Of a stretch of 64,000 nt of DNA, positions 1 through 8,578 are shown piece by piece. Position 1 is the stretch's first letter. Each line of letters begins with the position of its first letter. The notes beneath the pieces are model-generated. The model searched no databases, was not told where the DNA came from, and saw only the letters and a program-made list of their open reading frames with translations. The DNA comes from Arenibacter palladensis (GTDB taxonomy: Bacteria; Bacteroidota; Bacteroidia; Flavobacteriales; Flavobacteriaceae), in contig NZ_FQUX01000001.1 in assembly GCF_900129275.1 (NCBI RefSeq), positions 248,001-312,000 of the forward strand. Direction: 5' to 3'. Made by a program: the position numbers and the translations under genes.

Positions 1-374
1 TCCCTTCCTCCATAATGGTCCACATGCAATTGCATGATGCGGCCTCTCTGGTGTACTGTTTTAAAGTTGAGTCCCAAGCCATAAATTTGCTCTTCCCTAG
101 TCAACGGAAACTGCAAATAGGTCTTTCCATCAACTATTTTTGTTTTGATCCTATCTTCCGGAAAAGGAAAATCGGCTGTGGGCAGTTTGTTAAGCGCCTT
201 TACCTTCGGTCGTATATCCGCAGCCTGAAGCAAACTTATATCCTCTGGCTCCCCAACACTGGCTTTCCAAATTCCATTTTCAATCTCGGTCCACTTCAAT
301 TCTTGCCCTTTAAGGTGAGGGCAATACACCGCAAGCAGCGCGCATATAACGATGAAATGGAATTTGGAAATCAT
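1..374 (-). CDS. GH31-family glycosidase, N-terminal part (runs off the left edge)
   Basis: The reading frame opens with ATG at 374 and stays open to base 1, giving 124 codons of a longer gene. The N-terminus is a signal peptide (hydrophobic stretch around residues 7-16, probable cleavage near LKGQ). Residues 85-124 contain the pattern EEQIYGLGLNFK followed by HVDHYGG, which resembles the N-terminal galactose-mutarotase-like domain of GH31 enzymes (alpha-glucosidase/alpha-xylosidase/alpha-galactosidase superfamily). The catalytic barrel lies outside the window, so substrate cannot be read. It starts 33 bases after the FAH-family gene on the same strand and is probably co-transcribed with it. 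The family call rests on motif recognition of the short visible part. Confidence 0.65.
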   Translation of the reverse strand, partial: MISKFHFIVICALLAVYCPHLKGQELKWTEIENGIWKASVGEPEDISLLQAADIRPKVKALNKLPTADFPFPEDRIKTKIVDGKTYLQFPLTREEQIYGLGLNFKTVHQRGRIMQLHVDHYGGR

Positions 375-407
375 GCCGGTTGGTTTGGTTGGTTGGTTTT
401 TAGGTTC

Positions 408-1268
408 TTATTTCCCGCTATAGGCCTTAGCCGTTTGCTTGGAAGTACCAAGTCCCTCAATTCCCAATTCTACCACATCCCCTGGTTTTAAATATTTAGG
501 TGGATTAAATCCTAGTCCCACCCCAAAAGGAGTTCCTGTAGAAATAATATCCCCTGGCAATAGGGTCATGAACTGACTGATATAACTTACCACCTCTTGA
601 ACATTGAAAATAAAATCGGAAGTTGAACTATCCTGCACCGTTTCCCCATTTAATTTTAACCACAAGTGTAAATTGTTAGGGTCTTTAATTTCGTCTTTGG
701 TAGCAATAAAAGGTCCTACAGGAGCAAAGGTGTCACAACTTTTTCCTTTTACCCATTGTCCTTCCCTTTCAATTTGAAAGGCCCTTTCGCTATAGTCGTT
801 GTGCAATACGTAACCTGCAACGTGATCCAAAGCATTGGCCTCCGACACATAAGATGCCTTTTTACCTATAACTACGGCCAACTCCACTTCCCAATCTGTT
901 TTTTCACTGCCTTTTGGAATGATCACATCATCATTAGGACCAACGATTGCCGAAGTAGCTTTAAAGAACAATACTGGTTCCTTAGGTACGGCCATTCCAC
1001 TTTCTGCAGCATGCTTGGCATAATTAAGACCTACACAAACAATTTTTGACGGTCTCACCAATGGTGCTCCCAAACGAACGCTATTGTCCACTTTAGGACA
1101 ACTGCTTTCATTTTTAGCCAACCAATCCTTTAATTGGACCAAGCCATCCGTTCCAAAGAAATCCTCGTTGTAATCCCTTCCAAAGGCCGATACATCCAAT
1201 CGGGTACCATTTTCCAATTGCACTCCCGGTTTTTCCTTTCCTACTTCTCCAAATCTTATTAGTTTCAT
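408..1268 (-). CDS. Fumarylacetoacetate hydrolase family protein, probable 2,4-diketo-3-deoxy-L-fuconate hydrolase
   Basis: A 286-residue cytoplasmic protein with the standard FAH fold. A short N-terminal part leads into CVGLNYAKHAAE, a metal-site segment DWEVELAVVIGK (acidic residues that bind Mg/Ca) and VLHNDYSERAFQ. In the non-phosphorylating L-fucose/L-rhamnose pathway, enzymes of this size hydrolyse 2,4-diketo-3-deoxy-L-fuconate to pyruvate and L-lactate. The substrate is inferred because L-fuconate dehydratase-like and SDR dehydrogenase-like genes lie upstream on the same strand, with two fucosidases between. It could act on the rhamnonate analogue instead. The ATG at 1268 is preceded by a 7-bp tandem repeat tract that may sit in its promoter or leader. 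Confidence 0.8.
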   Translation of the reverse strand: MKLIRFGEVGKEKPGVQLENGTRLDVSAFGRDYNEDFFGTDGLVQLKDWLAKNESSCPKVDNSVRLGAPLVRPSKIVCVGLNYAKHAAESGMAVPKEPVLFFKATSAIVGPNDDVIIPKGSEKTDWEVELAVVIGKKASYVSEANALDHVAGYVLHNDYSERAFQIEREGQWVKGKSCDTFAPVGPFIATKDEIKDPNNLHLWLKLNGETVQDSSTSDFIFNVQEVVSYISQFMTLLPGDIISTGTPFGVGLGFNPPKYLKPGDVVELGIEGLGTSKQTAKAYSGK

Positions 1269-1306
1269 TTGTTTCTATTTATTGAATTACTATTTATATA
1301 ATTTTA

Positions 1307-1369
1307 GTTTCTGGTTTCTGGTTTCTGGTTTCTGGTTTCTGGTTTCTGGTTTCTGGTTTCTGGTTTCTA
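1307..1369. repeat. Heptanucleotide tandem repeat, about nine copies
   Basis: Eight exact copies of GTTTCTG run from 1307 to 1362, followed by a ninth copy ending in A instead of G. The tract is in the 140-base gap between the sulfatase gene (ends 1409) and the FAH-family gene (starts 1268), both on the minus strand. It begins about 39 bases upstream of the FAH start. Perfect short tandem repeats can gain or lose units by slipped-strand mispairing, so length variation could change leader or promoter spacing. No variation can be seen from one sequence. Confidence 0.95.
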
Positions 1370-1408
1370 AAACAATCATTCAAATTGAGAAATTTTCAAA
1401 TTTTCAAA

Positions 1409-2992
1409 TCAATTATAAAATACCTCCAATTGTTTCCAATCCTTAGTACCGTATCCTTCAGGGTCGTTCTTTTGCTTTTCCCCGACCCTACTTCTTCCAT
1501 TTTCAATATAGGTGACCATTAGTCTGGTCAGGGCACTTTCCACTTCATGAAACTGACCGTAAACATTATTCTCTTCCCGCGGATCCTTACTTAGGTCGTA
1601 CAGCTGAAATTTTGGGAGCTCCCCTATCCCTTCCGAATTAGGTTTGGGATCACTCCACCCACCCGACCCTGGGCAAAAAATCATTTTCCAATTATCCTTT
1701 CTTATAGCAAAACTCCCGTTAATGGAATGATGCACGGTAGCCTCCCTAAGATAATCTTTGGACGCGGGATTGGTCAACAGCGGTAAAAACGAAAAACTAT
1801 CCTCCCCTTCGTCATCTTCCAATTCAACATCCACTATATCTGCACAGGTAGCCAACAAATCTGTGGTACATATGGTCTTATCGGATTTGGTATTCGGCTT
1901 AATTTTGGCGGGCCATTTCACCATAAAAGGCACTCGATGTCCCCCTTCAAAAATATCTGCCTTATGGCCTCTTAAAATGCCGTTGGGACTATGCCCTTTG
2001 GCCAACATTTCATCAATCTTGGCAGCAGGGGAACAGCCATTGTCGCTTGTAAAGATCACCATGGTATTGTCTTCAATTCCTGCTTGTCTTATCACCTCGG
2101 TCAACTGTCCCATATAGGCATCTATCATCATCATAAAATCCCCGTAAGGGTTTAGATCACTTTTTCCCTTCCATTCATCTGTTGGCAAAATGGGCGTATG
2201 GGGTGAAGGCAATGCCAAATACAAAAAGAATGGTGACTTTCCTTTTGCCTTTTCTTTGATATAACCGAAGGATTTTCTAAAAAAGTTCGGCGTAACATCA
2301 TCAAAATCAAAATCCCGGGCGGTAGGCCCCTTGCGCCACCAACCATATTTAGTCTTACTTTCGGTAACGCTATCCGGGACCATGGTGGGCATACCGTTTT
2401 CCACGTACACATATGGCGCCATATCCAATGAGCCACAATGCCCATAAGAGTATTTAAAACCAAGGGTTTTTGGCGAATTCTTAACCTCCTTGGAAAAATC
2501 TATATTATCAAAATCCTCTGGATTCCAACCTTCACCAGATTCCAAACCGGGATTCTTAAGGGCCCAGTCCCACCCTAAATGCCATTTGCCAATGAATGCG
2601 GTTTCGTAGCCCTCTTTTTTGAGCAAGGAGGCTACGGTAGTTCTTTTTTTAGGAATCAATGCCTTGGAATTCCCTGTAAGCACCGAACTTTTTAAGGGAC
2701 TTCTCCAATTATACCTTCCGGTAATAATTCCATATCGCGTGGGGGTACAGACAGCAGAGGAGGTATGTGCATCCGTAAAAATCATTCCTGCGGATCCCAT
2801 AGCATCCAGATTGGGCGTTTTTATTTTACCTTCTGGATTATAGATGGCAATATCACCATATCCCAGATCATCGGCCAAAACATAAATAATATTAGGCCGC
2901 TTTTCCTCTATACTGGTTGTTTTAACATTAAGACCATAGATAGTTCCACCGATCAATACTGCTACAATAAAATACTTATACCAACCCTTCAT
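1409..2992 (-). CDS. S1-family (formylglycine) sulfatase
   Basis: A 527-residue alkaline-phosphatase-superfamily sulfatase. The N-terminus has a hydrophobic export/anchor segment (about residues 7-22). The metal-binding motif YVLADDLGYGD follows at about 37-47, and the activation motif CTPTR places the formylglycine cysteine at residue 82. Further conserved segments are GKWHLGWD, SPHTPI and FTSDNG. It should remove ester sulfate from a polysaccharide or oligosaccharide in the periplasm. Its long middle insertion and architecture resemble the sulfatase at 60595-62181, so the two may belong to one S1 subfamily. It ends 12 bases before the GH141-like gene's stop on the same strand, implying an operon. 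The position of the sulfate it removes cannot be read. Activation needs a maturation enzyme not encoded here. Confidence 0.92.
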   Translation of the reverse strand: MKGWYKYFIVAVLIGGTIYGLNVKTTSIEEKRPNIIYVLADDLGYGDIAIYNPEGKIKTPNLDAMGSAGMIFTDAHTSSAVCTPTRYGIITGRYNWRSPLKSSVLTGNSKALIPKKRTTVASLLKKEGYETAFIGKWHLGWDWALKNPGLESGEGWNPEDFDNIDFSKEVKNSPKTLGFKYSYGHCGSLDMAPYVYVENGMPTMVPDSVTESKTKYGWWRKGPTARDFDFDDVTPNFFRKSFGYIKEKAKGKSPFFLYLALPSPHTPILPTDEWKGKSDLNPYGDFMMMIDAYMGQLTEVIRQAGIEDNTMVIFTSDNGCSPAAKIDEMLAKGHSPNGILRGHKADIFEGGHRVPFMVKWPAKIKPNTKSDKTICTTDLLATCADIVDVELEDDEGEDSFSFLPLLTNPASKDYLREATVHHSINGSFAIRKDNWKMIFCPGSGGWSDPKPNSEGIGELPKFQLYDLSKDPREENNVYGQFHEVESALTRLMVTYIENGRSRVGEKQKNDPEGYGTKDWKQLEVFYN

Positions 2993-3004
2993 AATTCTTT
3001 TTCC

Positions 3005-5356
3005 TTACTTTTTAGTGGTCAATGATAGCTGCTTTTCTTTTTGATTCCTAAATATAGTTAGATTCAATTTCCCTTTCCAATTATTATTCTGGTAAGTTTT
3101 CATTAAATCTGCCACCGTATTTATTTCATCGCCTTCGGCGGATATAATAACATCTCCTATCTCTAGTGGGGATTCACCAATAACAGTCTGCGGTTCTATG
3201 GCCAACACAAGGACCCCTGCTGTCTTGTTTAGGCCTGAAGCCGACCTCTCGGCCATTGTAGTAATACTTTTGATCTGTGACCCCAACCATTGGACCACTG
3301 CATCCTTTTCACCGCTATCGCCAAAAAACATAGTAGGAATCGTAGGGGTTTTGGCCAAGGACTTAAGCTCAATATTGGTAACCCCAAAGCTATCCATATC
3401 TATATTTTTAAATCCTATTTTAAATGCAGGTGATTCCTCTTTAACTGTATAGTTCCCCAATTTTGCATCAACAAATAATGCATCGCCGAAAATGCTGTTA
3501 TTATCCACCCCTTTTTTTTGGGTTTGCTTCAAGGTTGCCTCATCTGGAAAGAGGTTATAATCCACTTCCTTGCCCCAAGCCTGTAATCGTATATCCTTGT
3601 GCTCAGTGAAAACAATATTGTGCTTAAAAACATCTCCACTGTTCTTGAACCATACATGTGGATGGAAGCCGTTATTTATCATAATGTTGTTTTCCACGGT
3701 ACGATAAAATCCTTCGCGCAATTTAATACCCCCATTTAAACATAGATTGTTGTAAATGTGGTAATTGGAAGATCCGTCGTCCAGATCTATATCCCAGCCA
3801 TGATCACAACGAAACCTATTATTTCTGATTACCGTAGTATGAATGGCATCCCACTTGGGCATTTCCGGGTTGGCGGCCACTATTTCATTCAAAGTTTCAC
3901 GTTTGGGGTGCCAAAATCGGTCCCTTCCCCAAGAATTAAAAGCCCCATGATCTCCAGATTCCAGAACGGTGTTAAAAACATCATTGTATTCAATTATATG
4001 TCCGCCCCAAGTGCCATCTCCAATATTAATCCCGGCCCTTGGAACGTCGTATATACTGTTGTGACTTACTGTAATATCCATGGCCATGGCAATCTGTACC
4101 CCAGCCGTTTGCTTTTCTACCCTTCCTATGCGATAAATTAGATTGTTCTCTGCTATGGAATTGCTTGGATATTTGTTTGATTTTGGTCCAGTAACCGTAT
4201 CCATTTCCGCCAATGGAACAAATTCTTCATATTGAAACGAAGGCGACCTCACAGCTTCTGGACTACCCACAAAACTGATACCTGACGCCCCTACATCATG
4301 TATATGATTTTCCGCAATGCGCAGCTCCCTATTGTAGTTACTTGCCAAAATAGCATTACCTCCCAAATTGGTCAGTTCGCAATTTCTAATTTTCACGTTT
4401 TGTGTCCCTTCAAGAAAAAGGGCAGCCCCTCTGTAAATGGTCCAATCGCTTCTTAGCAATGGCTCATATTCTTCCATAAAAGTACGCTGGGCATGTTCAA
4501 ATCTTATATCACTTACTTCTATATCCTTAACCGGATTCTCTTCGGACCCTATTATTTCTAACAAATGTTTTTGTTGAACCCCTTCTACCACGGCATTGTT
4601 CATGTCCGCTCCCTCGGTCGGCCAATAATACAATTTATGGTCACCGTCCAGGAACCACTCTCCAGGAGCATCCAATTCTTCAAAAACATTTTCTACCATT
4701 CGGTACTTAACATGCATTGGTGAGGGACGATTATTTTGATAGCCGCCAGACAGTATAAGTTCGCCATTTTCATCTACCCCTGTGGAAGCATAATGAAATC
4801 CGCCCCACTCTCCTCTATGCATAGCATGCACTATAACTCCTGCCGAATTGCCCCAAGTCTTTATCCTCTCCGGAGATATGGCATCTTCGGCATGACCCTG
4901 CCAGTGTCCGCCATTCTCATCGTAATTGGGATAACGTGCCAATATTTGTTTATCTCCGTTAACGAAGAGCTGATCAAAGCCATCCTCCTTTTCCAATTGT
5001 GCCATCCAAATATGGTCATTGAACTTTTCCCATTTAGGGTTGAGCAATTTGGATCCCTTAATAACGGACTTCCCTACCCCTTCCCCGATCAACTTCAAAG
5101 GACCGAGTTCCGGTGATATCCTTATGGGAGCTTTTAATCTATGCTCCCCTTCCATAATATGAAGGGTCAGGGTATTTTTATTTCCCTCTTTTCTAAGTTG
5201 GGTTACTGCGTTAATGCCTTCATTGATAGTACCAAAAAACAGCTCCCCATTTTTATGCGCCTCTTTATTGGCAGTAATATAAATATCGGATGCCGTTGGC
5301 GAGCAACCGATTAAGGAAAGGGCTAATACAAAATAATACAGGGATCTTTGTTTCAT
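3005..5356 (-). CDS. GH141-like right-handed beta-helix glycosidase with C-terminal PDZ domain
   Basis: With the start at 5356 the protein is 783 residues and opens with a lipoprotein signal (lipobox LIGC, cysteine 18). An upstream in-frame ATG at 5434 would overlap the GH29 gene and spoil the signal peptide. The body is a parallel beta-helix rich in N/G turns. It includes CDHGWDIDLDDGSSNY at about 517-532, a segment I associate with GH141 (founded on an alpha-L-fucosidase of rhamnogalacturonan-II breakdown). The last ~90 residues (GVLVLAIEPQT, ESPLEIGDVII, GDEINTVADL) form a PDZ-like domain, an unusual addition. It starts 22 bases after the GH29 stop, so the two are probably co-expressed. 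An alpha-L-fucosidase or alpha-xylosidase activity is inferred from family and neighbours. Confidence 0.8.
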   Translation of the reverse strand: MKQRSLYYFVLALSLIGCSPTASDIYITANKEAHKNGELFFGTINEGINAVTQLRKEGNKNTLTLHIMEGEHRLKAPIRISPELGPLKLIGEGVGKSVIKGSKLLNPKWEKFNDHIWMAQLEKEDGFDQLFVNGDKQILARYPNYDENGGHWQGHAEDAISPERIKTWGNSAGVIVHAMHRGEWGGFHYASTGVDENGELILSGGYQNNRPSPMHVKYRMVENVFEELDAPGEWFLDGDHKLYYWPTEGADMNNAVVEGVQQKHLLEIIGSEENPVKDIEVSDIRFEHAQRTFMEEYEPLLRSDWTIYRGAALFLEGTQNVKIRNCELTNLGGNAILASNYNRELRIAENHIHDVGASGISFVGSPEAVRSPSFQYEEFVPLAEMDTVTGPKSNKYPSNSIAENNLIYRIGRVEKQTAGVQIAMAMDITVSHNSIYDVPRAGINIGDGTWGGHIIEYNDVFNTVLESGDHGAFNSWGRDRFWHPKRETLNEIVAANPEMPKWDAIHTTVIRNNRFRCDHGWDIDLDDGSSNYHIYNNLCLNGGIKLREGFYRTVENNIMINNGFHPHVWFKNSGDVFKHNIVFTEHKDIRLQAWGKEVDYNLFPDEATLKQTQKKGVDNNSIFGDALFVDAKLGNYTVKEESPAFKIGFKNIDMDSFGVTNIELKSLAKTPTIPTMFFGDSGEKDAVVQWLGSQIKSITTMAERSASGLNKTAGVLVLAIEPQTVIGESPLEIGDVIISAEGDEINTVADLMKTYQNNNWKGKLNLTIFRNQKEKQLSLTTKK

Positions 5357-5378
5357 TAAAAAAATTATATCCAAATTA

Positions 5379-7622
5379 TTAATCCAATAAAAAATCCAAT
5401 TCCGCAATGGCCGCCGCTTTGCCATTTCCGGCAATCACTTTAGACTCAATCCCTATATATCGGGCATTGATCTTGGACTGGAACATATGGGTTCTGGTGG
5501 TTGGGTCGTTTATTAAGTTTCCAAACTGAAAATCCTCAACATTTTTCCAAGTTTTTCCATCTGCACTTATCCTAACAGTACCCTTTTCTATCATCCCTTC
5601 GGACGAATAAGTTTGAGGCGTGTAGGTAAACCCACTAATGGCATATTCCTTACCGAGGTCTATATTGATATAGTGCGTTCCTGATTTTTCAACTGAACTC
5701 CAGTAAGTTGCGGGGTCGCCGTCTAAGGCGTTTACAGCAGCATGTTCCCCTTTAACACTATCTTCCCCTGCAGGCTTCCAATCTTTTTTTACGATTCCGA
5801 ATTTCTGGGATGCAACACTACCCAATTTTCCATTTACCTCTGCTACTGCCTTCACCTCTCCGGAAGGGATATTAAAGGGCTGATCATAAATTTCTGAAGT
5901 TGCATTAGGTTCGCTACCGTCCGTAGAAAAACGAATGCTGTAGCCAGAATTTATGTTTCCGGCAACATCTTCCCCGTGGGGTTTCCAACCAAAACTATCT
6001 TTTTTTGGGAATATGGTTACCCGCCCCTCTATCGATCTCTCTATACTAAGCTGTGGAGGTCTTGCCTTGTAATAATGGGCCGATATGGCTGCGATAGCAG
6101 GATAAAACCGGGATTCCAAGATTCTAATGCGCATTTTTTGGGTTGTAACCTCTGGGAAACGCAAAATTCGTTTATACCCAATATTGGTGGCCGTGGCAAT
6201 TTCTTTCCAGGCATTGTCTACCCAAACGTCCAAGGCGTGCTTTTCTACACGTTCACTGTGCGTGTTTATCGCTTCCTGGACAACCAATCTGTTTATAGTG
6301 ACCGGAGTATTGGTTTCAATAACCACCTCTTGGGCTCCCTGGCCCAACAATTTAAAAGTGGACAGATCTTCATCCAAGACCTCCTTAGGCCCATTGGCAC
6401 CGGATAGTAGATTAACTCCGTAAGTTTCATTGATCCGCTGGCCAACTTCTTCCAGAACAGAAACATCTGTAGGGGAAAACATTCCCTCCCTATTGGGCGG
6501 AATATTCAATAAGAAAGTAGAATTTCCTCCAACCGACCGTTCATAAATATCGAATACGTCGTCCGCACTGCGTACTTTCTGGTCTTCATCATCCCTATAA
6601 AACCATCCCTCACGGATAGAAGTATTGGTTTCCGCCTGTTGGTAATGGAGAAATTTACCCTTATAAAGGTCTTCCCTTTTTCCCAAAGACTCCTCTGTTA
6701 AATCTGGAAAGCTATTCATTTGACCGGGGTCTTCCTGATAGGGAATTATATTCCATTCCGTGTCCCTGGTTTTACCAGCCTCATTGCCGCACCAGCGGAT
6801 GTCTTCTTTCCCGAAGATTACCGCCTTTGGCGCCAACGCCTTTATCAATTCCTTCCACGCCAAATAGTTATAGGTCTGGCCACCTTTTCTTTTAGGGTGG
6901 GCACCATCGAACCATACTTCATGGATGGGTCCGTATTCGGTAAGCAATTCAAAGAGCTGGTTTAAAAAATATTCGTTGTAGTCGTCCACTTTAAAAGTGA
7001 ATGTAGTCTTGTTTTCAAATGGTCTACCTTCTACCTGTCTCGGAATTGTTCTTTCCGTGTATTCACTTAAATTTCCATAAAGACCATCCTTGTTTTCTAT
7101 TTGGAACAGATCTGCCGGGGATAGGTACACCCCTAATTTTAGCCCATATTTTTTGCAGGATTCGGACAACTCCTTTAGGACATCCCCTTTTCCTTCCTTA
7201 AATGGCGAAGACATTACCCCATGTTCCGTATAGCGGCTTTGCCATAATACAAAACCATCGTGGTGCTTGGCGGTAAATATTACCATTTTCATACCCGCAT
7301 CCTTCATAGCCTTACACCATTGATCCGTATCCAAATTCTGGAGGTCAAAAATTTTGGGATCTTCCATACCATTTCCCCACTCCATTCTGGTAAAGGTATT
7401 GGGGCCAAAATGAATGAAAGCTATAAACTCGTTATGCAGCGCTTCATACTGATTGGTAGTTGGCACCACATGGGCCGCCTTAAGTAAAATGGAATCCTTA
7501 CTGTCTGTATCTTTTACCTCAATGGTGTTGGACACCGGCATAACTAAAGCATTTGGTTCCGATTTATGGGAACAAGCCGCAAAAAGAGATATTATGGCTA
7601 CGTATTGAACTATTTTATGCAT
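5379..7622 (-). CDS. GH29 alpha-L-fucosidase with C-terminal carbohydrate-binding-like domains
   Basis: A 747-residue lipoprotein (lipobox FAAC, cysteine 17). The GH29 catalytic barrel spans about residues 45-400. It has FIHFGPNTF near 69, TAKHHDGF at 117-124 and EVWFDGA with the predicted nucleophile Asp239. After the barrel come a linker beta domain, a chitobiase-C-like segment (FSTDGSEP, about 570) and a terminal F5/8-type C (CBM32-like) domain from about 615 to 747. Family members release alpha-L-fucose with retention. The surface lipoprotein form suggests work on oligosaccharides at the outer membrane or in the periplasm. A hairpin lies 60 bases upstream of its start, so this gene may head a transcription unit with the GH141-like and sulfatase genes. 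Confidence 0.92.
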   Translation of the reverse strand: MHKIVQYVAIISLFAACSHKSEPNALVMPVSNTIEVKDTDSKDSILLKAAHVVPTTNQYEALHNEFIAFIHFGPNTFTRMEWGNGMEDPKIFDLQNLDTDQWCKAMKDAGMKMVIFTAKHHDGFVLWQSRYTEHGVMSSPFKEGKGDVLKELSESCKKYGLKLGVYLSPADLFQIENKDGLYGNLSEYTERTIPRQVEGRPFENKTTFTFKVDDYNEYFLNQLFELLTEYGPIHEVWFDGAHPKRKGGQTYNYLAWKELIKALAPKAVIFGKEDIRWCGNEAGKTRDTEWNIIPYQEDPGQMNSFPDLTEESLGKREDLYKGKFLHYQQAETNTSIREGWFYRDDEDQKVRSADDVFDIYERSVGGNSTFLLNIPPNREGMFSPTDVSVLEEVGQRINETYGVNLLSGANGPKEVLDEDLSTFKLLGQGAQEVVIETNTPVTINRLVVQEAINTHSERVEKHALDVWVDNAWKEIATATNIGYKRILRFPEVTTQKMRIRILESRFYPAIAAISAHYYKARPPQLSIERSIEGRVTIFPKKDSFGWKPHGEDVAGNINSGYSIRFSTDGSEPNATSEIYDQPFNIPSGEVKAVAEVNGKLGSVASQKFGIVKKDWKPAGEDSVKGEHAAVNALDGDPATYWSSVEKSGTHYINIDLGKEYAISGFTYTPQTYSSEGMIEKGTVRISADGKTWKNVEDFQFGNLINDPTTRTHMFQSKINARYIGIESKVIAGNGKAAAIAELDFLLD

Positions 7623-7681
7623 TAAGAATGTTGTTTGAATATATTTCCGAATATTCCCGGAATAGGCGTTACTGGTTTCAT

Positions 7682-7726
7682 AAAATGGAACTAAACATCA
7701 AATTGACATTTAGTTCCATTTTTTAA
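7682..7726. terminator. Bidirectional-looking hairpin between the SDR and GH29 genes
   Basis: AAAATGGAACTAAA (7682-7695) and its exact complement at 7709-7722 form a 14-bp stem with a 13-base loop. A run of six T follows on the plus strand and four T on the minus strand. It sits between the stop of the SDR gene (7756) and the start of GH29 (7622), both on the minus strand. It probably separates the intracellular fuconate genes from the secreted hydrolase genes. Readthrough cannot be excluded. Confidence 0.7.
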
Positions 7727-7755
7727 TAGGTCCAAAAACAGGTTTTCAGATTAAC

Positions 7756-8532
7756 CTATCCGTTTAATTTTATATACCCTCCATCAATAGGAAAATCGGT
7801 TCCAGTTATAAAGGAAGCTTCGTCCGAACAAAGATAAACTGCCAGATTAGCCACTTCCTCCGGTTTTCCCATTCTTCCAATAGGCTGGGACTTGGATAAT
7901 TTTTCGAACATTTCCTCTTCCTTCCCAGGATAGTTCTTCTTAATAAATCCGTCCACGAATGGCGTATGGATTCGTGCCGGAGAAATACTGTTGCAGCGGA
8001 TACCTTTATCCAAATAATCCTTGGCCACAGAATAAGTCATGGTAAGTACCGCACCCTTTGACATGGAGTAGGCAAATCTGTCCGAAATACCAACGGAGGA
8101 GGCAATGGAAGCCATATTTAATATGACCCCTCCTTTCTCTTTCATCTTGGTGATCACGGCATGCATACAATTATAAACGCCTTTAATGTTTACATTATAT
8201 ATGCGATCCATATCATCTACTGCGGTTCCCTCCAAATTTCCAATATGGGCTATCCCCGCATTGTTCACCAAAATATTAATATAACTCTGGGTACTAATAG
8301 CGGAAATAATTTCGGCTACCTGGGCATTATTGGAAACATCACAAGCGTGAAACTTGGCCTTACCGCCCTTAGCTTCTATTTCCCCAACTACACGTTCTCC
8401 ATTTTCTGCATTAAATTCCAAGATGTGCACATGGGCTCCTTGGCCGGCAAAAGCTTTGGATATAGCTTCACCAATACCACTGGCACCTCCGGTAACAACC
8501 GCTGTTTTGTTTTCTAGACTAAAAAGTGACAT
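7756..8532 (-). CDS. SDR-family dehydrogenase, probable 2-keto-3-deoxy-L-fuconate dehydrogenase
   Basis: A 258-residue classical short-chain dehydrogenase/reductase. The cofactor motif TGGASGIG lies near residue 14, LVNNAGIAHIG near 87, a catalytic serine in NMASIASS, and YSMSK supplies the catalytic Tyr/Lys. It ends in the usual IDGGY. In the oxidative L-fucose pathway this NAD-dependent step oxidises 2-keto-3-deoxy-L-fuconate to the 2,4-diketo acid. Its place 46 bases after the fuconate dehydratase-like gene, with the FAH-family hydrolase in the same gene run, supports this role over other SDR functions. SDR sequence alone does not fix the substrate; fucose dehydrogenase is the main alternative. 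Confidence 0.8.
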   Translation of the reverse strand: MSLFSLENKTAVVTGGASGIGEAISKAFAGQGAHVHILEFNAENGERVVGEIEAKGGKAKFHACDVSNNAQVAEIISAISTQSYINILVNNAGIAHIGNLEGTAVDDMDRIYNVNIKGVYNCMHAVITKMKEKGGVILNMASIASSVGISDRFAYSMSKGAVLTMTYSVAKDYLDKGIRCNSISPARIHTPFVDGFIKKNYPGKEEEMFEKLSKSQPIGRMGKPEEVANLAVYLCSDEASFITGTDFPIDGGYIKLNG

Positions 8533-8578
8533 ATTATTCTTTAGATTATTATCTTATTAACTTTTATAATTTCCCTTA

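Noticed and set aside
15..491. A plus-strand frame at the left edge
   Set aside because: It overlaps the antisense GH31 N-terminus and the end of the FAH gene, both of which have clear family motifs.
1307..1369. The tandem repeat as a CRISPR array
   Set aside because: The 7-bp units are contiguous with no spacers and no cas genes are present.
4736..5116. A 126-codon open frame on the plus strand opposite the GH141-like gene
   Set aside because: It is antisense to a strongly supported coding sequence, has no recognisable domain and no supporting leader; one of many such shadow frames in this window.
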